Shown in pieces: positions 1 through 5,684 of a stretch of 37,997 nucleotides of DNA. Under the pieces are notes generated by a model. It made no database searches. It saw only the letters and a list, made by a program, of their open reading frames with translations, and had not been told where the DNA came from. Position 1 is the stretch's first letter. Each line of letters begins with the position of its first letter. The DNA comes from Bacteroidota bacterium (GTDB lineage Bacteria; Bacteroidota; Bacteroidia; Bacteroidales; FEN-979). The stretch is taken from positions 1 through 37,997 of the forward strand of contig JAPLDO010000247.1 of assembly GCA_026391715.1 (NCBI GenBank), read 5' to 3'. Made by a program: the position numbers and the translations under genes.

Positions 1-75
1 ATGTGTTCCAGTCCTGGTCATTTCAGTCAATTGATCTCGCTCTTCCTTTGTAAGAGTAACCTTATAAGTAGTCAT
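1..75 (-). CDS. IS630-family transposase, N-terminal 25 residues (partial)
   Basis: An ATG at 75 reading leftward opens a frame that runs off the window edge (25 codons). The peptide begins MTTYKVTLTKEERDQL, which resembles the start of the helix-turn-helix DNA-binding region of IS630-type transposases (typically ...YKVxLTxEER...). An imperfect AGCC/GGCT hairpin lies just upstream of the start. The catalytic DDE domain would lie outside the window, so the family call rests on the N-terminal pattern only. It could also be another protein with the same helix-turn-helix start. Confidence 0.5.
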   Translation of the reverse strand, partial: MTTYKVTLTKEERDQLTEMTRTGTH

Positions 76-140
76 AGCCTTTTTTCGGCTAAGATACGAA
101 AATATTATAATTGCGTCATATTAACTGTGACGTGACACTA
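1..140 (-). mobile_element. End of an IS630-type insertion sequence (partial)
   Basis: The first 140 bases look like the 5' end of an insertion sequence that continues out of the window. They hold the start of a transposase-like gene on the minus strand, and the inner edge falls where the neighbouring Cas8-like reading frame loses its family sequence. IS630/Tc1-mariner elements insert at TA. A TA at 139-140 followed inward by CACGTCACAG-type sequence (minus strand TGTCACGTCACAG) is a plausible element end. The other end and its matching inverted repeat are not visible, so the boundary is inferred. Confidence 0.5.
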
Positions 141-516
141 GTTTTAATTTTGTAACAATTGTCTCTGGAATGTAATATGCATAATTTGAAATATCACATT
201 GTCCTCCTTTCTCCACAAATTCAAGAGCGTTAACAAATTTTGAAAACGACTGCTTTTCTGATGGCTGTAAATAGTTCCTATAAATAGGCGCTTTTGCAAC
301 GATAGATGAAATTTTTGTTTCATTATTAAAATAGCGATTTTCAATATCCAATTCATTAAAAATCTTACAAGGTAAAATCACTCTGCCATCACAAAACAAA
401 TATTCGCTTATATCTTTCTTCTCAACATTTTTTAAAGATGAAAGGAACCCTATTACTGATGCATTAAACAACCAATGTCCCGGTAATAATTCAATATACT
501 TTTCTTGTTTCTCCAT
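121..516 (-). pseudogene. Truncated Cas8b/Cst1-like CRISPR effector subunit
   Basis: This frame encodes about 131 residues from the ATG at 516, two bases after the cas6 stop; a TTG at 522 is an alternative start. The N-terminus contains ELLPGHWLFNASVIGFLSSL, which resembles the opening of Cas8b1/Cst1, the large subunit of type I-B Cascade (usually ~450-600 residues). The rest of the protein is missing. The frame ends in the short tail LVSRHS at the inferred edge of an IS630-type element. Position directly behind cas6 fits the usual cas6-cas8b order. I infer disruption by the insertion and loss of function. The family assignment comes from a short N-terminal stretch and is moderate. Confidence 0.5.
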
Positions 517-518
517 AA

Positions 519-1247
519 TCAATAAGTTTTTACGATTTCCAACATTCCAAACCCTTGTGACCGGCGTACTCCGATACCAATATCATATACTAATTGCAAA
601 ACATTTGCCGGAGCCTCGAGAACAAATTCACCCAGCCAGGAAGTCATTGTTTGGTCGTAATGGGTCAATGGTAATTTTTTCATGGAGTTGATTTCAAATT
701 CGATCATTTCTTCTGTGCATTGAATCTGGAATTGCCGCGCTTGTTCTGCAATGATATACTTAAAAGCACGCGTAAATCCAGGTTTTGCTGGAGACAAATA
801 ATCAAGGTTACTCTCTTTGTCATTAACCAGAATCGGGCTTATTGTTTTGAATACTGCTTTGTTGGTAGTAATTTTTTTTAACGGCAATAATTGTAAATGG
901 TTAAGGTCGAAAGTAATCGGGAAATTCTTCCCAATAATTATTTTTCGGTTCTCTTTTAACCCATTATAGAAAGCTGTAACCAATGTTCCTTTATCCGAAG
1001 AAAAGATCAGGGAAATTTGGTTTCCACATAACATTCTGTTTCCTTCTATTCCCTTGTAGTGTGGGAATCGGACTGAGAAAGTAAACGGTTTGTTTACTTT
1101 TCGCTTTTGGTCTTCTGTGCCGTATAGGTTGTAGTATAAAACCGGATCGTAAGTATTGAATGCACATTTTATCAATGCCATGAATATGCTCCGGTAATCT
1201 TTTACCAGCCAATCCGTACTCATTTCAAAGTCTGCTTTAAGTCTCAT
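519..1247 (-). CDS. cas6: CRISPR-associated endoribonuclease Cas6
   Basis: This 242-residue protein is in the normal Cas6 size range. Cas6 cleaves the CRISPR precursor transcript within repeats and is usually a stand-alone RAMP protein or a Cascade subunit. The diagnostic feature is the glycine-rich loop near the C-terminus, GIGVRRSQGFGMLEI (about residues 225-239), together with the N-terminal ferredoxin-like segment that starts MRLKADFEM. The ATG at 1247 is used. The stop is two bases before the ATG of the truncated Cas8-like gene, so the two were an operon. No CRISPR repeats are present in the window, so activity would depend on arrays elsewhere. Confidence 0.75.
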   Translation of the reverse strand: MRLKADFEMSTDWLVKDYRSIFMALIKCAFNTYDPVLYYNLYGTEDQKRKVNKPFTFSVRFPHYKGIEGNRMLCGNQISLIFSSDKGTLVTAFYNGLKENRKIIIGKNFPITFDLNHLQLLPLKKITTNKAVFKTISPILVNDKESNLDYLSPAKPGFTRAFKYIIAEQARQFQIQCTEEMIEFEINSMKKLPLTHYDQTMTSWLGEFVLEAPANVLQLVYDIGIGVRRSQGFGMLEIVKTY

Positions 1248-1257
1248 ATTACCTATT

Positions 1258-1476
1258 CGTATTTTTCAAAATTATGCGTTTCGATAAACATTTCCACTAA
1301 TAATTAATCTCACACCTCTCCCTCAGCTCCGCCATTTACCTGGAGAATGAGTATAAGGAAATTCTGCCGTGCTCTTCGTTCCATCCTAACCATTTATGTA
1401 TTGTCCCTACCAATAAATGCTGGTGATTAAATGGAATTATTCGACGGCAAGGTTGTGTTTTTAAATGTACCCTCAT
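1258..1476 (-). pseudogene. N-terminal remnant of a second Cas6-like protein
   Basis: From an ATG at 1476, 46 residues (MRVHLKTQPCRRIIPFNHQH and onward through HKWLG to SLYSFSR) match the N-terminal pattern of another Cas6 subfamily, then meet a stop at 1338-1336. Downstream, other frames carry weak continuations (GVRLIISGNVYRNA in one, NGGAEGE in another) before the intact cas6 begins at 1247. I read this as a decayed or frameshifted Cas6 start rather than a 70-residue gene. Two different Cas6 types in one locus suggest replacement or a mixed origin. The exact end of the remnant is uncertain. Confidence 0.5.
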
Positions 1477-1794
1477 TGTTGATCTGTTAAATTTGAACGA
1501 TTGTGAATTATCTGTAATTTTTTTTATGTTATTACAAAGGTATAACATTTTACAGAAATTTACAGCATTACTGCAAACAGATAAAACCGTGCAGATTAAT
1601 AAATAGCAAAGCCCAAATTCCAGGTCTTAAATTCCAAACCATTGCTTTCAAGGCTTTTTAACTAAAAACTATCTCTCGTTTTTCCTTTGAAATTTGGAAC
1701 TTGTAATTTGGGATATTGACTTCTTTAACTGGGCAGTTTTATCCCGTTTTGAGTTTAGTCTCAATTGGTAAATTGTGTTTTGGCGGTTTTTTTC
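1477..1794. other. Intergenic region without a recognisable gene
   Basis: About 320 AT-rich bases separate the Cas6 remnant from the next gene. I see no open frame with family sequence, no tRNA and no CRISPR repeat. Short imperfect repeats of the CAAATTCCAGG / AAATTTGGAACTTG kind (around 1613-1712) are of the type common in Bacteroidota spacers. Only a promoter candidate at the right end (1773-1802) stands out. Confidence 0.5.
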
Positions 1795-1802
1795 TATTTT
1801 AG
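1773..1802 (+). promoter_or_regulatory. Candidate Bacteroidota promoter for the acyl-CoA synthetase gene
   Basis: TTG at 1773-1775, a 19-base spacer and TATTTTAG at 1795-1802 approximate the Bacteroidota consensus (TTTG, ~19-21 bases, TAnnTTTG; one mismatch in the -7 box). The leader before the ATG at 1820 would be only about ten bases, which weakens the call. Confidence 0.35.
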
Positions 1803-1819
1803 CAAAAAAAAACCTACCC

Positions 1820-3886
1820 ATGATCCATCAAGCCCTCTTAAAACCCAGAAGTATTGTTATTGTTGGCGGTTCCAACGATGTTCAGAAACCAGGCGGAGCC
1901 GTTCTTCGGAACCTCCTTGAAGGTGGCTTCAAAGGGAAATTGTATGTCACAAACCTTAAGGAATCGGAAGTCCAGGGAATTAAAAGTTTTCCCGATCCCG
2001 AACAACTTCCCGATGTTGACCTTGCGATTCTCGCAATCGCCGCAAAGTTTATCCCCGCCACGGTTGAACTTCTTGCAAAACAAAAGAATACGCGAGGTTT
2101 TATCATTCTTTCAGCCGGTTTCAGCGAGGAGAGCCATGATGGTAAACTGCTGGAACAAAAAATTGTTGAAACCATAGCCAGCGTTGGGGGATCTCTGATC
2201 GGTCCCAACTGTATCGGAGTACTTACCCCGGATTATCATGGAGTTTTCACCAAACCAATCCCTACGCTTGATCCAAAAGGTTGCGACTTCATTTCAGGTT
2301 CAGGCGCTACTGCGGTTTTCATCATGGAGGCAGGAATTCCCAAGGGACTTACCTTTTCCCAGGTTTTCTCGGTGGGCAACAGCGCCCAGCTCGGAGTTGA
2401 AGAGATACTGGCGCATCTCGACGAAACTTTCGACCCTGAAACGAGTTCGAAAATCAAACTTCTCTACATCGAAACTATCTCAAAACCGCAGATGCTGCTG
2501 AAACATGCCTCCTCGCTGATTCGCAAGGGTTGCAGGATTGCCGCAGTCAAAGCAGGTTCGTCGGCAGCAGGGAGCCGTGCCGCCTCGTCCCACACTGGCG
2601 CCATGATGAGTCCCGATGATGCGGTGGAAGCATTGTTCCGCAAGGCGGGAATTGTGCGGTGTCATGGAAGGGAAGAGCTGATAAGTGTAGCCTCAGTATT
2701 TACTTTTCCCGAACTAAAGGGGAAAAACATGGCGGTTATTACACATGCCGGCGGTCCGGCTGTAATGCTGACAGATGCACTCTCAAAAGCCGGAATGGAT
2801 GTGCCTAAAATTGATCAGCCGGAAGCTGAAGAACTGCTCGCTCAACTTTTTCCGGGTTCTTCGGTGGCAAATCCCATTGATTTCCTGGCTACAGGAAACG
2901 CCCAGCAGTTAAGCGCCATCATTGATTATACTGATCAGAAATTTCAGGATATTGACGGCATGGCCGTCATCTTTGGCACGCCCGGACTTACCAGGATTTT
3001 TGATGTATATGATATTCTCGATAAAAAAATGAAAACTTCTGTGAAGCCGATCTATCCAATATTGCCTTCTATTCTCACGGCTCATGAGGAAGTTGCAGCA
3101 TTCGTGGACAAAGGACATGTTTTTTTCACGGATGAGGTTGTTTTCGGGAATGCATTGGCAAAGGTATATCACACACCTGACCCCGCCTTGTTGAATCCGG
3201 TCTTGCCAATGGTTGATGAAGGGAAGATCAGAAGGATTATTGCTGATTGCAAGGATGGCCAATTAGCGCCTGCCGCTATCCAGGGACTGATGGATGCCTG
3301 CGGAATTCCCCGTGCGGGCGAGGCTGTTGTTACCACTGAATCCGATGCTGTAAAATCAGCGAAAGATCTGGGCTTTCCAGTGGTGATGAAGGTCGTAGGA
3401 CCTTTGCACAAATCGGATGTTGGCGGCGTTGTGCTGAATATCAGGGATGAGGCGCGCGTTGCCGCTGAATTTGAGCGGATGATGAGAATCAGGGATACCA
3501 CAGCAATCCTGATTCAGCCGATGCTTTCGGGCGCCGAATTGATTGTTGGCGTCAAATTTGAACCAGGATTTGGCTATATGATAATGTGTGGCATGGGAGG
3601 AATTTATAGTGAAGTAATTAAAGATGTTATCGGCGGACTTGTTCCCTTATCAATGGAGGAATCGCTTTTCATGATCAGAAAACTGAAAAGTTACCCGATA
3701 ATCCAGGGTGTGCGCGGTCAGCAAGGGGTAAATGAATCAATGTTCGCTGATGTTATGGTTCGCCTTTCAGCATTGTTGAAAGTTGCTCCTGAAATTATCG
3801 AACTTGATTTCAATCCGCTTCTGGGTTCTCCTGAGAAAGTGATTGCTGTGGATGCGAGAATCAGTATATTTAAGGATGTAAAGTAA
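1820..3886 (+). CDS. ADP-forming acyl-CoA (acetyl-CoA) synthetase, fused alpha and beta domains
   Basis: This family interconverts acyl-CoA + ADP + phosphate with free acid + CoA + ATP, giving substrate-level ATP from acetate-type acids. The 688-residue protein starts at the ATG at 1820; an upstream GTG at 1775 would add a non-family extension. It opens with a CoA-binding Rossmann domain (IVIVGGSNDVQKPGG near residue 12). The first ligase domain has GPNCIG near 128, and the second has SSHTGAMMS near 256, whose histidine is the expected phospho-carrier. An ATP-grasp domain starts near 493 (VVMKVVGPLHKSDVGGV). Fusion of both subunits in one chain is common. It is monocistronic, with a convergent rhomboid gene downstream. 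Substrate range cannot be read from the sequence. Confidence 0.85.
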   Translation: MIHQALLKPRSIVIVGGSNDVQKPGGAVLRNLLEGGFKGKLYVTNLKESEVQGIKSFPDPEQLPDVDLAILAIAAKFIPATVELLAKQKNTRGFIILSAGFSEESHDGKLLEQKIVETIASVGGSLIGPNCIGVLTPDYHGVFTKPIPTLDPKGCDFISGSGATAVFIMEAGIPKGLTFSQVFSVGNSAQLGVEEILAHLDETFDPETSSKIKLLYIETISKPQMLLKHASSLIRKGCRIAAVKAGSSAAGSRAASSHTGAMMSPDDAVEALFRKAGIVRCHGREELISVASVFTFPELKGKNMAVITHAGGPAVMLTDALSKAGMDVPKIDQPEAEELLAQLFPGSSVANPIDFLATGNAQQLSAIIDYTDQKFQDIDGMAVIFGTPGLTRIFDVYDILDKKMKTSVKPIYPILPSILTAHEEVAAFVDKGHVFFTDEVVFGNALAKVYHTPDPALLNPVLPMVDEGKIRRIIADCKDGQLAPAAIQGLMDACGIPRAGEAVVTTESDAVKSAKDLGFPVVMKVVGPLHKSDVGGVVLNIRDEARVAAEFERMMRIRDTTAILIQPMLSGAELIVGVKFEPGFGYMIMCGMGGIYSEVIKDVIGGLVPLSMEESLFMIRKLKSYPIIQGVRGQQGVNESMFADVMVRLSALLKVAPEIIELDFNPLLGSPEKVIAVDARISIFKDVK

Positions 3887-3888
3887 AT

Positions 3889-3910
3889 AATGTAAATCAA
3901 CGCTTACATT
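3889..3910. terminator. Weak hairpin between convergent genes
   Basis: AATGTAA (3889-3895) and TTACATT (3904-3910) form a 7-bp stem with an 8-base loop between the ends of two convergent genes. The stem is AT-rich and lacks a clear U tract, so this is at best a weak bidirectional terminator. Confidence 0.25.
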
Positions 3911-3918
3911 GCTTTCAT

Positions 3919-4533
3919 TCACTTCCCAAATATTTGCTCAACAAACAAAACCAGCAGCCCTGGCTTGAGCGCTATCGTAAACACAACCCCAAAAATCGCT
4001 CCCCAAAGGTGGGCGTCGTGTCCAATGTTGTCGCCTCCTCGTTTGCCCATGTAATATTCATAGGCAACATACATTACGCCGAACAGTGGCGATGGGATTG
4101 GCACAGGGATGAAAAAGAACATGATCTTCCCGGCAGGATAGAGAATTATGCTGGCAAACAGAACTGCCGAAACCGCACCGGACGCGCCAACCGCGTTGTA
4201 ATAAACGTCATTTTTGTGTTTTCCGTAAGCCGGGATAATAGATAGAATTACTCCGCCGACGTACAGCAGAATGTAGTAAAATTCAGACTTTCCAGGGAAG
4301 TAAAAAGAAAAATATGATTCAACGATACTGCCGAAAGACCATAGCACCAGCATGTTGACAAAGAGATGCATAAATCCTGCATGTACAAATCCATAAGTAA
4401 AAAATCGGTACCACTGATTAGTGTGCTTTACATCATAAGCGTTGAACTTCAGCCGGGAAAAAATATCCTCATTGTTCATCGCAAGAAGCGAGATAATAAC
4501 AGTTATGGCGATTATGATAATGGTTATAGACAT
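3919..4533 (-). CDS. Rhomboid-family intramembrane serine protease
   Basis: Rhomboids cut transmembrane substrates within the membrane with a Ser-His dyad. This 204-residue protein has about six hydrophobic segments. It carries the motifs H51/H56/N60 (HAGFMHLFVN), the nucleophile S118 in VGASGAVSAV, and the catalytic H175 in GHDAHLWGAIFG. All key residues are present, so it is likely active. The ATG at 4533 immediately precedes a hydrophobic segment. It is in the same orientation as the membrane protein upstream (65 bases apart), so cotranscription is possible. The physiological substrate is unknown. Confidence 0.85.
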   Translation of the reverse strand: MSITIIIIAITVIISLLAMNNEDIFSRLKFNAYDVKHTNQWYRFFTYGFVHAGFMHLFVNMLVLWSFGSIVESYFSFYFPGKSEFYYILLYVGGVILSIIPAYGKHKNDVYYNAVGASGAVSAVLFASIILYPAGKIMFFFIPVPIPSPLFGVMYVAYEYYMGKRGGDNIGHDAHLWGAIFGVVFTIALKPGLLVLFVEQIFGK

Positions 4534-4546
4534 GGTAAAAACCTGA

Positions 4547-4597
4547 AAATGTGGAAACGTGAAAACGTGAAAACGTCCCTCCTCCCTCGTCCCTCGT
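4547..4597. repeat. Short direct repeats between two minus-strand genes
   Basis: The spacer contains GTGGAAAC followed by two copies of GTGAAAAC (4551-4574), then a short CCCTC-type repeat (4575-4595). These are small low-complexity repeats with no evident coding role. Confidence 0.4.
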
Positions 4598-5422
4598 TTA
4601 TTTCGTCACTTCCTTCTTTTGTTCTTTCGTGAAGTCAATTTCAGAGCCGAGCGTGCTGTGGGGGATTAGGAAGATAGCGAGCAGTACAATGGTTGCAATG
4701 ATGGGCCAGAGCTGGTTTTCGCGGTGTTTCTTCATCACTACCAGGGCGATTACCCAGAAAATGAAAGCTACCAGCGATTTGTTGTCAGTAAGGTCATAGC
4801 CAAATGGCCAGCCGGTCCAATATGCGTCGAAGGAAAATTTCTGGACAATCGGTCCAAGTATCAATCCTCCCATTGCAAGGAAAATGACAGTAAGCCAGGT
4901 GTATATATAAGCGTGTTTCATTCGGAAAACCACCATGAACCCGGTGAGTGTTGAGAATATCATGGCAAAGAAGATGAAGAAGATGTGGGGAATAAGTATA
5001 TACCCCGGAACAAAGCCTTTATACCTGAGAACTGCGGAATGGTCGTTTAGCAAAACCCGCTGATCTCCTTTGATTAATGTGACGTCGTACATCACTTTTC
5101 CTGCCGGATCCTGGTGAGGGAGATATCCGACGAGGGTATCGCCCTTGCGTTGCATTGCCTGAATCTGCCAGCCATCATAGCTTTTGAAGCGACGGAGTTT
5201 CAGTTCGCCTTTAATTGTTGTGTCGGGGGCAATTACCTTGATTGGAGCGTTATCGTTACCGTCGTAGGTGCGGATCAGCCTGAATTTAACCGTTTGTCCG
5301 CCTATTTCAGCTTTGCCGCGAACGGGGTATGTAGGTCCGGTCATCCTCTGGTAAACGGCAATACAAAGTGTGAAAACCACCGAAAAAATCCAGATAAGCG
5401 TGTATTTCAATTTTGAATTCAT
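4598..5422 (-). CDS. Conserved membrane protein of unknown function
   Basis: I do not recognise a characterised family. The 274-residue protein has one N-terminal hydrophobic segment (residues ~8-24), then a ~115-residue polar stretch rich in beta-type sequence (RGKAEIGGQTVKFRLIRTYD and onward) that probably lies outside the membrane. Four or five hydrophobic segments follow between ~145 and 260, and the tail is charged (FTKEQKKEVTK). The ATG at 5422 starts directly before the first hydrophobic segment. It lies upstream of the rhomboid gene in the same orientation. The layout suggests an inner-membrane protein with a periplasmic beta domain. Nothing in the sequence shows an enzymatic motif. 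Confidence 0.6.
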   Translation of the reverse strand: MNSKLKYTLIWIFSVVFTLCIAVYQRMTGPTYPVRGKAEIGGQTVKFRLIRTYDGNDNAPIKVIAPDTTIKGELKLRRFKSYDGWQIQAMQRKGDTLVGYLPHQDPAGKVMYDVTLIKGDQRVLLNDHSAVLRYKGFVPGYILIPHIFFIFFAMIFSTLTGFMVVFRMKHAYIYTWLTVIFLAMGGLILGPIVQKFSFDAYWTGWPFGYDLTDNKSLVAFIFWVIALVVMKKHRENQLWPIIATIVLLAIFLIPHSTLGSEIDFTKEQKKEVTK

Positions 5423-5478
5423 GGAAAAATTGTTAATTTAACATTGATTTATAAGTCCGGTCTAAAACTATTAATTTT

Positions 5479-5531
5479 GGGCTAAAGCCCGGTGTGCATC
5501 TTTGTTCCCTTATCCCCGACCTGAAGGTCGG
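5479..5531. repeat. REP-like pair of short palindromes
   Basis: Two compact hairpins lie close together: GGGCTAAAGCCC (5479-5490) and CCGACCTGAAGGTCGG (5516-5531). Paired GC-rich palindromes in an AT-rich spacer are typical of dispersed REP-type elements in Bacteroidota. The block is non-coding. Confidence 0.55.
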
Positions 5532-5591
5532 AGCAATTGATGGCAAACTCGGCTCTTTAGCTATTTCGCTACTTAACTATCTCGCCATTTG

Positions 5592-5673
5592 ACCCCTTCC
5601 CCCCCCAACCCTTCCCCAAAAAGGTAAGGAGGAGGTACTCCCCTCCCATTTAGGGAAGGGGTTGGGGATGGGG
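5592..5673. repeat. C-rich/G-rich imperfect inverted repeat
   Basis: A C-rich arm (5593-5617, CCCCTTCCCCCCC and onward) faces a G-rich arm (5653-5673, GGGAAGGGGTTGGGGATGGGG) across ~35 bases. The long foldback sits just downstream of the glycosidase fusion gene on the minus strand. It could end transcription or be another dispersed repeat. The strand-biased runs of G/C might also form non-B structures. Confidence 0.5.
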
Positions 5674-5684
5674 TGCAAAGGTAA

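Noticed and set aside
1336-1548. A 70-codon minus-strand frame as an independent gene
   Set aside because: Only the part from the ATG at 1476 has family sequence (Cas6 N-terminus); the first 24 codons are not family-like, so I list it as a remnant.
1258-1775. CRISPR array near the cas genes
   Set aside because: No regularly spaced repeat of 28-37 bases occurs here or elsewhere in the window.
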